From contig NZ_PYAX01000002.1 in the NCBI RefSeq assembly GCF_003014735.1, positions 310,001-374,000 on the forward strand: a stretch of 64,000 nt of DNA, in the 5' to 3' direction. Below, in pieces: positions 33,076-42,488 of the stretch. This stretch comes from Saccharothrix carnea. Its GTDB lineage: Bacteria > Actinomycetota > Actinomycetes > Mycobacteriales > Pseudonocardiaceae. The number at the start of each line of letters is the position of its first letter. Positions within the stretch are counted from its first letter, which is position 1. The notes under the pieces were generated by a model. That model was given only the letters and a program-made list of their open reading frames with translations, did not search any database and was not told where the DNA came from. A program made the position numbers and the translations under genes.

Positions 33076-33267
33076 CGTTCCCCCTCGTCCGGGCACCGCC
33101 CGTCCCCGGCGACGGCGGCGTGACCAATAAGCACTCTATAGAGCCGGTCGACACCGTGCGCGCACCGGTTGTGTCGATGAAGACTCGGCAACAGGGATTG
33201 ACGCGGACTCCTCTTTGCCGGTCTCATAGCCCCGCCTTGTCGAACGTCCGCTTTGCCTCAGTAGGGA

Positions 33268-35403
33268 GTGCCGGGATTGCGCGTCGCCGGAGTCACGTCG
33301 GTCGAAAACCGCGGAATCCCGATCCGAGAACAACATCAGTTGTGGATGGGTTACCTGGCTTTCGGCCTGTTATCGGTCGCGGTCTACTACGCGTTGCCGA
33401 TCTTCGTCGGCACGATTCCGCTCCGCGTGGTCGTGTACTGCGCGGTGAGCACGTCCGCCGCCCTGGCCGTGTGGTGGGGGGTGCGGCGCAACCGGCCCGA
33501 GCCCCGCGCGCCGTGGCTCGTGCTCGGCCTGAGCCAGCTCGTGTACGCCCTGGCCGACGCCACGTTCTACGTCTCGCACTACGTGCTGCTGGACCTGCGC
33601 TACCCGGCCGTCGCCGACGCGTTCTACCTCGGCCACTACCCGCTCGTCGTGGTCGGCCTGCTCATGCTCATCCGCCAGCGCCGCTCCGACCGGGACCTGC
33701 CCAGCCTGCTCGACGCGGTCTCGCTCACCGTGGTCGCGGGCCTGCTGTCGTGGGTGTTCGTGATCGGTCCGCAGACCCGCCTCGGTACGCCGTTGCTGGT
33801 CGAGATGGTGTCGCTGGCCTACCCGCTGATGGACCTGGTGCTGCTGCTGGTCTCGCTGCGGCTGCTGTTCGGCGGCGGACGGCGTGACGCGTCGTTCGTG
33901 CTGCTGGCCCTGTGGCTGGCCGCGATCCTCACCGCCGACACCGTGTACGTGTTGCAGCGCCTGGACCTCAGCTACGCGGCGGGCAACTTCCTGGACGCGA
34001 TCTGGCTGACCGGCAACCTCGCGCTCGGCGCGTGCGCGCTGCACCCGTCGATGGGCCGGATCGCGCAGTCGGTCGACGTGCCCGCGCTGCGGCTGAGCTG
34101 GCCCCGGTTGGCGATCCTGTCCGGCGGGGCGCTGATCGGGCCGGCGCTGCTGCTCGTGCAGAACGCGCAGGGCGTGCGGCGGGACGTGCCGGTGATCGCG
34201 GCGGGCTGCGCGGTGCTGTTCGCGTTGACCGCGACCCGGCTCGCGGGCCTCGCGGTGGACCAGCGCAGGCTCGCGATCACCGACAGCCTCACGCGGCTGC
34301 GCAGCCGCCGCTACTTCGAAGCGCGCCTCGCCGAGGAGGTGGCCCGCGCCAAGCGCGCCGGCAGCCCGCTGGGCGTGGTGATCCTCGACGTCGACCGGTT
34401 CAAGTCGATCAACGACCGGTTCGGCCACCCGGCGGGCGACCGGGTGCTGGTGGAGGTGGCCGCACGGCTGCGCGCGATCGGCGGGCCGGGCCGGGTGCTC
34501 GCCCGGTACGGCGGCGAGGAGTTCGCGCTGATCGCGACCGGTGCGGACGCCGAGAACCTGGGCCGGCTCGCGGAACGGCTGCGGCACGGTGTTTCCCACC
34601 ACCCGATCGCCGTGAGCGGTCGCAGATCGGTAACGGTTACGCTCTCCGCCGGCACCGCCGCGTTCGCGCCGCATTACGGCACCGCGTCCGCGTTGGTGTC
34701 GGCGGCTGACCGCGCGCTGTACCTGGCCAAGGACCTGGGTCGGGACCGGGCGGTCGCCGGTGGCACATCGCTCACCGAACACCGGGAGGACGTCGCGGTG
34801 GACTACCTGAACCAGGTCGCGGACCTGGTCGACCTGCGCGTGGCCAGTCCCGGGCGCAGTCTGGCCATCGCCGAGTGGGCGCGCACCCTCGCCGAACACC
34901 TGAAGCGGGACCCGGCCGAGGTCCGCCACGCGCACCGCGCGGGACGACTGCTGGACGTCGGCATGATCGTGCTGCCCGACGACCTGCTCACCGAGTCCGG
35001 CCCGCTGACCGACCAGCAGTGGCACCTGCTGCACGAGCACCCCGACAGCGGCGCGCGGATGGTCAGCGTGCTGCCCGACCACGGCGAGGTGGCCGAGGTC
35101 ATCCGCCAGCACCACGAGCGGTGGGACGGTGCCGGCTACCCGAACGGCCTGACCCGCGACACCATCCGGATCGAGGCGCGGATCCTGTCCGTGTGCGACG
35201 CGTGGGCGGCGATGCGCGCCGACCGGCCGCACCGGCGTGCGCTCACCCACGAGCAGGCGGTGCGCGAACTGCGGGCCGGGCGGGGCGCGCGGTTCGACCC
35301 GGAGCTGGTGGACGTGTTCCTGGCGCTGCTGGAGCAGGGCGCGGTCGGCGACCTGAACGCCGGACCGGCGGCGGCGTCGCGGGAGGACAGCCGCCTATCC
35401 TGA
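33268..35403 (+). CDS. GGDEF protein with a degenerate HD-GYP domain
   Basis: The 711-residue protein has about nine N-terminal membrane helices (to about residue 330), a GGDEF domain with an active-type YGGEEF motif near 414, and a C-terminal HD-GYP-like domain. The GYP part is present (HHERWDGAGYPNGL), but the HD dyad reads GRLLDVGMIVLPD instead of GLLHDIGKIGIPD, losing the metal-binding His and the Lys. It is therefore predicted to be a diguanylate cyclase with a non-catalytic sensor-like HD-GYP domain. GTG 33268 is the start. The upstream gap contains a CTCTATAGAG palindrome at 33134-33143. Confidence 0.85.
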   Translation: MPGLRVAGVTSVENRGIPIREQHQLWMGYLAFGLLSVAVYYALPIFVGTIPLRVVVYCAVSTSAALAVWWGVRRNRPEPRAPWLVLGLSQLVYALADATFYVSHYVLLDLRYPAVADAFYLGHYPLVVVGLLMLIRQRRSDRDLPSLLDAVSLTVVAGLLSWVFVIGPQTRLGTPLLVEMVSLAYPLMDLVLLLVSLRLLFGGGRRDASFVLLALWLAAILTADTVYVLQRLDLSYAAGNFLDAIWLTGNLALGACALHPSMGRIAQSVDVPALRLSWPRLAILSGGALIGPALLLVQNAQGVRRDVPVIAAGCAVLFALTATRLAGLAVDQRRLAITDSLTRLRSRRYFEARLAEEVARAKRAGSPLGVVILDVDRFKSINDRFGHPAGDRVLVEVAARLRAIGGPGRVLARYGGEEFALIATGADAENLGRLAERLRHGVSHHPIAVSGRRSVTVTLSAGTAAFAPHYGTASALVSAADRALYLAKDLGRDRAVAGGTSLTEHREDVAVDYLNQVADLVDLRVASPGRSLAIAEWARTLAEHLKRDPAEVRHAHRAGRLLDVGMIVLPDDLLTESGPLTDQQWHLLHEHPDSGARMVSVLPDHGEVAEVIRQHHERWDGAGYPNGLTRDTIRIEARILSVCDAWAAMRADRPHRRALTHEQAVRELRAGRGARFDPELVDVFLALLEQGAVGDLNAGPAAASREDSRLS

Positions 35404-35407
35404 CGCC

Positions 35408-35866
35408 ATGTCGCGCCGGGCCCTGATCACGATGACGACGGACGAGGTGCGCTCGTTCCTGGAGGAGCAGCGCGTGGTCACGGTGGCCACGATCGGCCCG
35501 AACGGCAGGCCGCACCTCGTGCCGCTGTGGTTCGTGGTGGAGGACGGCGAACTGGCCGGCTGGACGTACCGCGCCTCGCAGAAGGTGGCGAACCTGCGCC
35601 GCAAGCCCGAGGCCACGCTGCAGCTGGAGGCGGGGGAGACCTACGACCGGCTGCGCGGCGTCACGATGGAGTGCGACGTGCGGCTGGTGGAGGAGCAGGC
35701 CGAGGTCGCCCGCATCGGCGCGGCGGTGGCGGCGCGGTACTCCGGGCACAGCGGGCCGGAACTGGACGCGTTCGTGGCCGCGCAGGCGGTGAAGCGGGTG
35801 GGGCTGCGGTTCGCGCCCACCTCGGTCGTCTCCTGGGACCACCGCAAGCTCAGCGGTACCTACTGA
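35408..35866 (+). CDS. Pyridoxamine 5'-phosphate oxidase-fold FMN/F420 protein
   Basis: The 152-residue protein has the split beta-barrel pattern (RVVTVATIGPNGRPHLVPLWF, GWTYRASQKVANLRRKPEAT, and a final strand ending VVSWDHRKLSGTY) of PNPOx-like proteins that bind FMN or F420. Members include F420-dependent biliverdin reductases and uncharacterised oxidoreductases. It begins four bases after the GGDEF/HD-GYP gene and may be co-transcribed with it. Confidence 0.82.
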   Translation: MSRRALITMTTDEVRSFLEEQRVVTVATIGPNGRPHLVPLWFVVEDGELAGWTYRASQKVANLRRKPEATLQLEAGETYDRLRGVTMECDVRLVEEQAEVARIGAAVAARYSGHSGPELDAFVAAQAVKRVGLRFAPTSVVSWDHRKLSGTY

Positions 35867-36086
35867 CCGCCGCGAGATCACCGAGCGGACGGCGCAAGCG
35901 AACGCAAGTTACCGCAAGCCCAGCGCAAGCGGTCGATTCGGCAACCCCTGGCTCGCCACAGTCGGGTTTTTGCGTGTTTCAGTAGACATCTTGCGCTGAG
36001 CTGATCGTGCTGCTTATGGTGTGCGCCACGCCACACCCCTGTGACATCCCTGCACGCGAGGTCCCGTCCAACGAAGGGCTGAACCC

Positions 36087-38843
36087 ATGCGAGTCGACCC
36101 CACCCTCCGACGCCCACTGGCGCTCGGCGCGGCGGCGGTGGCCACCTCCCTGCTCGCCGCCGTCACGATCGCCGTCGCACCGAACGAGGTCGCGGCCCAA
36201 GCCGCCGCGGCGGCCACGTCGCCGTTCGACATCCCCGGCCGGGGCGCCGACGTGCCGTTCGTCGAGCACGAAGCCGAAGCCGCCGCCACGAACGGCACGA
36301 AGATCGGCCCCGGCCGACGCCAGGGCACGCTGGAGGGCGAGGCGTCCGGCCGCCGCGCCGTGACGCTGTCCGGTCAGGGCCGGTACGTCGAGTTCACCCT
36401 CACCGAGCCCGCGAACTCGATCGACCTCCGGTACAGCATCCCGGACGGCAACGGCGGCGCGGGCATCACCGCGCCCCTGTCGCTCTACCTCGACGGCGTG
36501 AAGACCAGCAGCCTCACGCTCACCTCGAAGTACGCGTGGCGCTACGGCGGCTACCCCTACGCCAACGACCCGAACCAGGGCAAGCCGCACCACCTCTACG
36601 ACTCCACCCGCGCCCTGTTCCCCCGCACGCTCCCCGCGGGCGCCAAGGTGAAGCTCCAGGTCGACGCGGGCGACACCGCGCCGTCCTACACGATCGACCT
36701 GGCCGACTTCGAGCTCGTCGCGCCACCGGCCACCCGGCCCGCGAACTCCGTCTCGGTCACCGAGCACGGCGCCACCCCCAACGACGGCACGAACGACAGC
36801 GCAGCCTTCGACGCCGCGGTCGCCGCCGCCAGGGCCTCCGGTCGCGAGGTGTGGATCCCTGCCGGCCGGTTCACCGTCACCAAGCACATCACCGTCGACC
36901 AGGTCACCGTCCGCGGCGCGGGCCACTGGCACAGCGTCGTCACCGGCGACCGGGTCGGCTTCTACGGCCTGGGCGAGCCGTCGAGCTGCGGCCAGGGCGG
37001 CAACTCCGGCGTGAGCACCCGCGTCGGCCTGCACGACTTCGCGATCATCGGCGAGGTCACCAACCGGGTCGACTGCGACCAGACCAACGCCATCGGCGGC
37101 GCGCTCGGCGGCGGCTCGGTGATCTCCGGGATGTTCCTGCAGCACACCAAGGTCGGCCTGTGGCTGGACGGCCCGTTCTCCGGCTTGACCATCCGCAACA
37201 ACAAGGTGGTCGACCAGCTCGCGGACGGCATGAACCTGCACCGCGGCATCAGCAACGTGCTCATCGAGCACAACCTGTTCCGCAACATCAGCGACGACGG
37301 CATCGCGTTCTGGTCGGAGCACCAGGCCGACCACAGCAACACGATCCGCCGCAACACGGTGGTCGTGCCGATGAAGGCCAACGGCATCGCGATCTACGGC
37401 GGCCGGGACAACGTGGTCACCGAGAACGTCGTGGCCGACACCCAGGACCAGGGCGGCGGCCTCCACGTCGGCAACCGCTTCTCCTCGGTGCCCCTGTCGG
37501 GCACGACCACCCTGTCGAAGAACACCACGCTGCGCGCGGGGGTGCTCGACTCGAACTGGCAGTTCGGCGTCGGCGCCCTGTGGTTCGACGCCCGGGACGG
37601 CGCGATGAACGGCCGGATCGACGTCACCGACACCGACTTGATCGACAGCAACTACGAGGCCATCCAGTTCATCAGCGGCACCATCACCAACGTGCACTTC
37701 AACGGCGTGCGGATCAACGGCGCGGGCACGTTCGGCGTCCAGCTCCAGTCGCCGGGCGCGGCGTCGTTCACCAACGTGACCGCCACCGGCCTCGGTCGGG
37801 CGGGTATCTACAGCTGCCTGGGCGAGAACGCGTTCCAGATCACCAGGGGCGCGGGCAACTCCGGCTGGGACGGCCCGTCGTACTGCGGACCGTGGCCGGA
37901 CCCGATCTACACCGACCCGACCAACCCGCCGACCACCACCACCACCACGACCACGACGACCACCACGACGACCGTTCCGCCGGGCGGCAACCTGGCCCGG
38001 GGCAAGGCGGTCAGCGCCTCCACCGCGAACGGCGGCTTCCCGGCCACCCACGCCGTGGACGGTGACGCGAACACCTACTGGGAGAGCGCGAACAACCAGT
38101 TCCCGCAGTCGCTGACCGTCGACCTGGGACGGTCGGAGAACGTCGGCCGCCTGGTGCTGAAGCTCCCGCCGCCCGCCGCGTGGGAGGCGCGCACGCAGAC
38201 GCTGAGCGTGTCCGGCAGCACGGACGGCGCCAACTACAGCCCGGTGGTGGCGTCGGCCGGTTTCCGGTTCGACCCGGCGTCCGGCAACCAGGTCACCATC
38301 CCGGTGTCCGGAACCCACCGCCACCTGCGGCTGACGGTCACCGGCAACACCGCCTGGCCGGCCGCGCAGCTGTCCGAGCTGGAGGTGTACGGCTCGACCA
38401 CCACGACCACCACCACTTCACCACCGCCGCAGGGCAACGTGGCCCGCGGCAAACCCGTCCAGGCCTCGGCCAACGGCGGCTTCCCGGGCGGCAACGCGGT
38501 GGACGGTGACGCCAACACCTACTGGGAGAGCCCGAACAACGCGTTCCCGCAGACGTTCACGGTCGACCTGGGCAGCCGGATCGCGGTGAACCGGATCGTG
38601 CTGAAGCTGCCGCCAGCCGCCGCCTGGGCCGCCCGCACGCAGACGTTGTCCGTGTCCGGCAGCACGGACGGCACCACCTACAGCCAGCTGGTCGCGTCGG
38701 CCGGATTCCGGTTCGACCCGGCGTCGGGCAACCAGGTGAGCATCCCGGTCTCGGCCGACCACCGCTACCTGCGGCTGACCGTCACCGGCAACACGGGCTG
38801 GCCCGCGGCCCAGCTCGCGGAGTTCGAGGCGCACGCGGCCTGA
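36087..38843 (+). CDS. Secreted beta-helix glycanase, probable GH87 alpha-1,3-glucanase, with two discoidin domains
   Basis: The 918-residue secreted protein has a signal peptide, a CBM35/6-like jelly roll (about 58-210, HEAEAAATNG to DLADFELV), a right-handed beta-helix (about 222-610) and two F5/8-type discoidin domains (about 632-770 and 785-917) joined by Thr-rich linkers. The helix contains ADGMNLHRG (Asp380) and ISDDGIAFWS (Asp403, Asp404). The 23/24-residue spacing equals that of the three catalytic Asp in characterised GH87 alpha-1,3-glucanases, and discoidin domains are common there. It would attack fungal alpha-1,3-glucan. The first linker is coded by an ACC/ACG run at 37932-37973. 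Other beta-helix families remain possible. Confidence 0.72.
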   Translation: MRVDPTLRRPLALGAAAVATSLLAAVTIAVAPNEVAAQAAAAATSPFDIPGRGADVPFVEHEAEAAATNGTKIGPGRRQGTLEGEASGRRAVTLSGQGRYVEFTLTEPANSIDLRYSIPDGNGGAGITAPLSLYLDGVKTSSLTLTSKYAWRYGGYPYANDPNQGKPHHLYDSTRALFPRTLPAGAKVKLQVDAGDTAPSYTIDLADFELVAPPATRPANSVSVTEHGATPNDGTNDSAAFDAAVAAARASGREVWIPAGRFTVTKHITVDQVTVRGAGHWHSVVTGDRVGFYGLGEPSSCGQGGNSGVSTRVGLHDFAIIGEVTNRVDCDQTNAIGGALGGGSVISGMFLQHTKVGLWLDGPFSGLTIRNNKVVDQLADGMNLHRGISNVLIEHNLFRNISDDGIAFWSEHQADHSNTIRRNTVVVPMKANGIAIYGGRDNVVTENVVADTQDQGGGLHVGNRFSSVPLSGTTTLSKNTTLRAGVLDSNWQFGVGALWFDARDGAMNGRIDVTDTDLIDSNYEAIQFISGTITNVHFNGVRINGAGTFGVQLQSPGAASFTNVTATGLGRAGIYSCLGENAFQITRGAGNSGWDGPSYCGPWPDPIYTDPTNPPTTTTTTTTTTTTTTVPPGGNLARGKAVSASTANGGFPATHAVDGDANTYWESANNQFPQSLTVDLGRSENVGRLVLKLPPPAAWEARTQTLSVSGSTDGANYSPVVASAGFRFDPASGNQVTIPVSGTHRHLRLTVTGNTAWPAAQLSELEVYGSTTTTTTTSPPPQGNVARGKPVQASANGGFPGGNAVDGDANTYWESPNNAFPQTFTVDLGSRIAVNRIVLKLPPAAAWAARTQTLSVSGSTDGTTYSQLVASAGFRFDPASGNQVSIPVSADHRYLRLTVTGNTGWPAAQLAEFEAHAA

Positions 38844-38854
38844 CGCCTCGGCTC

Positions 38855-38890
38855 GGGTGGTCCGGCGGCAACGGCGTCGCCGGACCACCC
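38855..38890. terminator. Hairpin after the glycanase gene
   Basis: GGGTGGTCCGGCG (38855-38867) pairs perfectly with CGCCGGACCACCC (38878-38890), 12 bases after the stop. Confidence 0.8.
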
Positions 38891-38968
38891 CTGTCGTTCA
38901 CCCGGTCCACTTAGCGTTCCGCTTACCGCGTGCCCGAGTCGGGCGCGCCACGGCAGAACGGAACGCTC

Positions 38969-40153
38969 ATGAGGAGACCGCTGGTCCTCGGTCTGTCCGC
39001 GCTACTGCTGGTCGCGGCGGCGGTGCCGGGTTCGGCCGACCGCCGCGACTTCGGCCGGGCCACGCTGACCGGGTTCGCCGCACTGCCCGCCACGACGTTC
39101 GTGCCGGGCAGCGAGCCGTCCGGGGCCGCCCTCGGCACCGCGCCGGTCAACGGGATCGTGCCGCCGTTCGCGGACCAGCCGGTGCAGGGCTTCAGCGGCG
39201 TGCTGCGCAACGCAGACGGCACGTTCGACGTGCTGTCCGACAACGGCTACGGCACGAAGGCCAACAGCGCCGACTTCACCCTCCGCGTGCACCGGATCGG
39301 CCCGGACTTCGGCACCGGCGCGGTGGACGTGCTCGGCGGCATCACGCTGACCGACCCGAACGGCCACGTGCCGTTCCCGCTCACCCGGCCGGACCGGGTG
39401 CTGACCGGCGCGGACTTCGACGTCGAGTCGATCACCCGTGCGGGCGACGGCACGTACTGGATGGGTGACGAGTTCGGCCCCTACCTGCTGCACTTCGACC
39501 GCGCGGGACGGTTGCTCGCGCCGCCCGTGCCGCTGCCGGGCGTCTTCGCGCCGGAGAACCCGGCGGGCACGCCGAACCTGGGCGGCAGCAAGGGGTACGA
39601 GGGCCTGGCGCTGTCGGTCGACGGGCGCAGGCTCGACGCCCTGCTGGAGGGCACGGTCGCCGGTGACGAGCCCGGCACGCTGCGGCTCAACGAGTTCGAC
39701 CTGGACCGAGGCCGGTACACCGGCGTGCGCTGGACCTACCGGCTGGACAGGCCGGAGCACGCGATCGGCGACGCCGTCACGGTGGACCGCAACCGGCTGC
39801 TGGTGATCGAGCGGGACGGCGCGCAGGGCGTCGACGCCCGGGTCAAGCGGGTCTACCTGGTCGACAAGCGCGACCGCGACCGCGACGGCGTGCTGGACAA
39901 GACGCTGGTGGCCGACCTGCTCGACATCGCCAACCCCCGCCGGCTCGGCGGCTTCGGCGAGACGTTCACCTTCCCGTTCACCACGATCGAGGACGTGGTG
40001 ATCCTGGACGACCGCACGATCGGCGTGCTCAACGACAACAACTTCCCGTCCTCGTCGGGGCGCACCCCGGGCAAGCCGGACGACAACGAGTTCATCACCC
40101 TGCGCCTGGGCGACGACCTCGACGCCGACCCGCGCGTGCTGCGCCGACGCTGA
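38969..40153 (+). CDS. Secreted esterase-like phytase-fold protein
   Basis: The 394-residue exported protein has a signal peptide (LVLGLSALLLVAAAVPGSA) and the beta-propeller signature of the 'esterase-like activity of phytase' family: PVQGFSGVLRNADGTFDVLSDNGYG, DVESITRAGDGTYWMGDEFGPYLLHFD and NDNNFPSSSGRTPGKPDDNEF. Members are secreted phosphoesterases or lactonase-like propellers whose substrates are mostly unknown. It is separated from the glycanase gene by a terminator and 126 bases, so it is probably transcribed separately. Confidence 0.82.
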   Translation: MRRPLVLGLSALLLVAAAVPGSADRRDFGRATLTGFAALPATTFVPGSEPSGAALGTAPVNGIVPPFADQPVQGFSGVLRNADGTFDVLSDNGYGTKANSADFTLRVHRIGPDFGTGAVDVLGGITLTDPNGHVPFPLTRPDRVLTGADFDVESITRAGDGTYWMGDEFGPYLLHFDRAGRLLAPPVPLPGVFAPENPAGTPNLGGSKGYEGLALSVDGRRLDALLEGTVAGDEPGTLRLNEFDLDRGRYTGVRWTYRLDRPEHAIGDAVTVDRNRLLVIERDGAQGVDARVKRVYLVDKRDRDRDGVLDKTLVADLLDIANPRRLGGFGETFTFPFTTIEDVVILDDRTIGVLNDNNFPSSSGRTPGKPDDNEFITLRLGDDLDADPRVLRRR

Positions 40154-40289
40154 CCCACCAGTCGCGCCAGGACCGCTGGTCCTCCGCGACCTGCCGGAAC
40201 ACCCGCTTGAACTCGCCGAACGCGTCCTCGCCGACGCGTTCGGCGTGGCGGCGCCCGATGGCGGCACCGCACTCGTCCGGTCGACAACG
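40154..40289 (-). pseudogene. Possible gene remnant on the reverse strand
   Basis: On the reverse strand this non-coding gap reads as protein with strongly biased third positions: GRRHAERVGEDAFGEFKRVF then RQVAEDQRSWRDWW. It has no start or stop in place and runs into the 3' end of the phytase-like gene. It looks like the middle of a decayed helical protein gene. The family is not recognised; chance codon bias in high-GC DNA is the alternative. Confidence 0.25.
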
Positions 40290-40340
40290 TCGTCACCTTC
40301 AGTAGAGTCGGTCCGGAGAGATCACCAGCGGAGGATTGCG

Positions 40341-40487
40341 ATGAAGCGGAACATCACCTGCCCCTGTGGCGAGCACATCACGGGTCAGGACGAGGACGAC
40401 CTGGTGGCCAAGACCCAGCAGCACCTCAAGGAGAACCACCCGGGCCACGACTACTCGCGCGACGAGATCCTGTTCATGGCCTACTGA
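40341..40487 (+). CDS. DUF1059 small Cys/His protein
   Basis: The 48-residue protein (CPCGEHITGQDEDDLV, then QHLKENHPGHDYSRDE) matches the DUF1059 family, whose CxC and HxxxxH residues suggest metal binding. GGAGG lies just upstream of ATG 40341. The function is unknown. A nearby TAGAGT (about 40302) may be its -10 box. Confidence 0.8.
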   Translation: MKRNITCPCGEHITGQDEDDLVAKTQQHLKENHPGHDYSRDEILFMAY

Positions 40488-40619
40488 CCGACCTCGGTCG
40501 GCACGATGGGGGACGTCACCGGCCCGGGTGTCCGGTGACGGGAGGGAACGCGTCGGGGAGCCGCCCGCGCCGCTAGGCGTGATGGGCCACCGTGTGTCCG
40601 CCCGCGGCACGGAGGGCTT

Positions 40620-41339
40620 GTGCTGAACGCGTTGCGCGTGGGTGATTTCCGGCTGCTGTGGGCGGCCCGCGCGGTCAGCGCGTTCGGCACCGGCACGGCG
40701 TTGAGCAGTGCCAACGCGCTCAACTCCGTCACCGACGGCGTGGCCCGGCTGGTCGGCGCGCCGCTGGGCGCCGCGTTGATGGCCCTGGTGGGCTTCCACG
40801 GCCTGGTGCTGGCGGACGTGGCGAGCTACGTCGTCTCGGCCGTGCTGCTCGCGCTGCTGTCCCGGCACCCGTCGACCGCGGGCAGGCGGGGCGTGGGCCG
40901 GGAACTGGCGGAGGGGTTCGCCTTCCTCCGATCGGACCGGACGGCCTCGGCGCTCCTCGTGGTCAGCACCGCCTTCCTGGCCGCGAACGCCTCGCTCAGC
41001 GCCCTGCTGGTCCCGTTCGGCTTGACCGCGTTCGGCGGCACGGCGGCGGTCGGGCTGGCGCTGCCCGCCGCGGTGGTGATCGGGTCGGCGGGTTCGGCGG
41101 CCCTCGTCGTCACGCAGACCACGCTGCAACGGGTGACGCCCGCCGAGGTGCTGGGGCGGGTCGGCGCGGTGCTGTTCACCGGTGAGGCCGCGGCGACGTT
41201 CGTCGGTGCCCTGGTCGGCCCCGCGCTCGCCGAGCTCACCTCAGCGCGCACGACCGCGTACGCGGCGTGTGCGGTCACCGTGATCGCCGCGGTGTACGCG
41301 ACATCTACACCTTCCGTTCACCAACCGTTCGCCCGGTGA
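40620..41339 (+). pseudogene. Decayed MFS transporter with internal deletions
   Basis: The 239-residue reading frame joins the first helix of an MFS_3-type transporter (RVGDFRLLWAARAVSAFGTG) directly to the segment that normally follows about 120 residues later (TALSSANALNSVTDGVARLVG). More sequence is missing in the second half before TTLQRVTPAEVLGRVGAVLF. A complete member is about 400 residues. The deletions are in frame, so the gene is still open, but the DRxxRR loop and several helices are gone and transport is unlikely. GTG 40620 follows GGAGGG. Confidence 0.65.
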
Positions 41340-41411
41340 TCGCCGGTTCGCGCGTCAAACGAGTCGAGCGAACGAGATGATCAGGCTCGAACACGGGGGT
41401 GAGCGGGTCAA

Positions 41412-42488
41412 GTGAAGCGCCGGTTGTCCATCGGCTTGGCCGTGGTGTTGTTGGCCGCCGTCGTGGCGGTGGTGGTGTGGGGCCGCTCGGATGACGCGGA
41501 GGGCGGCGCGCAGGGCGAGCTGACCACCGTGCGCGGGGTCATCGGCTCGGAGAAGCTGGCGTTCTTCAGCGACCGGCGGGTGGTCGACGCGTTCGCGGAG
41601 CACGGCCTGAAGGTCGAGGTGGACACGGCCGGTTCCCGGCAGCTCGCCACCTCCGTCGACCTCGGCAGGTACGCGTTCGCGTTCCCGTCGTCCTCGCCCG
41701 CCGCGCAGCGGATCCAGCGCGACCGCAAGACGACCGCCGCGCACACGCCGTTCCAGTCGCCGATGGCGGTGGCGACGTTCGAGCCGATCGTGGAGCTGCT
41801 CGAAGCCGCCGGAGTGGTGACCAAGGGGGCGGGTGACTACCAGGTGCTCGACGTGGCCAAGTACCTGGAGCTGACCAAGGCGGGCACGCGCTGGGACCAG
41901 CTGCCCGGCAACACCGCCTACCCGGCCCGCAAGAACATCCTGGTCACCACGACCAACCCGGCCGAGTCGAACTCCGCCGCGATGTACCTGTCGATCGTGT
42001 CGTTCGTGGCCAACGGCAACACCGTGGTCGCCACGCCGGAGCAGGAGGCGACCGTGCTGCCCGACGTCGCCCGCCTGTTCCGCGACCAGGGCTACACGCA
42101 GAACAGCACCGAGGGCCCGTTCGAGGACTACCTCGCGGCCGGCATGGGCAAGACGCCGCTGGCGCTGATCTACGAGTCCCAGTACCTCGACCGGGTGCTG
42201 CGCGCCGACGGCTCCATCCGCGCCGACATGCGCCTGCTCTACCTCGCGCCCACGGTCTACTCCAAGCACACGCTGGTCCCGCTGTCGGACCAGGGTGACC
42301 AGGTGGGGCGGCTGCTGAGCACCGACCCCGAGCTGACCAAGCTCGCGGCCACGTTCGGCTTCCGCACGTCCGACCCGCGCGTGTTCGCCGACGTGGTGGG
42401 CGACAAGGCGCCCGCGGACCTGGTCGACGCGGTCGAGCCGCCGTCGTTCGAGACCCTGGAACGCCTGCTCGACGCGGTCGCGCCGTGA
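41412..42488 (+). CDS. Membrane-anchored substrate-binding-protein-like protein
   Basis: The 358-residue protein has one N-terminal membrane helix (IGLAVVLLAAVVAVVVW) without a lipobox, followed by a periplasmic-binding-protein-like fold (VRGVIGSEKLAFFSDRRVVD, YAFAFPSSSPAAQRI, ILVTTTNPAESNSAAMYLSI, VYSKHTLVPLS). It is the first of four tightly linked genes, with TelA, an SBP-VWA lipoprotein and an XpaC-like protein, and shares its last base with telA. Its extracytoplasmic domain resembles that of the third gene, so the two may act together. The ligand is unknown. Confidence 0.7.
   Translation: MKRRLSIGLAVVLLAAVVAVVVWGRSDDAEGGAQGELTTVRGVIGSEKLAFFSDRRVVDAFAEHGLKVEVDTAGSRQLATSVDLGRYAFAFPSSSPAAQRIQRDRKTTAAHTPFQSPMAVATFEPIVELLEAAGVVTKGAGDYQVLDVAKYLELTKAGTRWDQLPGNTAYPARKNILVTTTNPAESNSAAMYLSIVSFVANGNTVVATPEQEATVLPDVARLFRDQGYTQNSTEGPFEDYLAAGMGKTPLALIYESQYLDRVLRADGSIRADMRLLYLAPTVYSKHTLVPLSDQGDQVGRLLSTDPELTKLAATFGFRTSDPRVFADVVGDKAPADLVDAVEPPSFETLERLLDAVAP

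Noticed and set aside
37932-37973. ACC/ACG run as a microsatellite or recombination site
   Set aside because: It is in frame and encodes a Thr linker between the catalytic and discoidin domains, a normal feature of secreted actinomycete enzymes.
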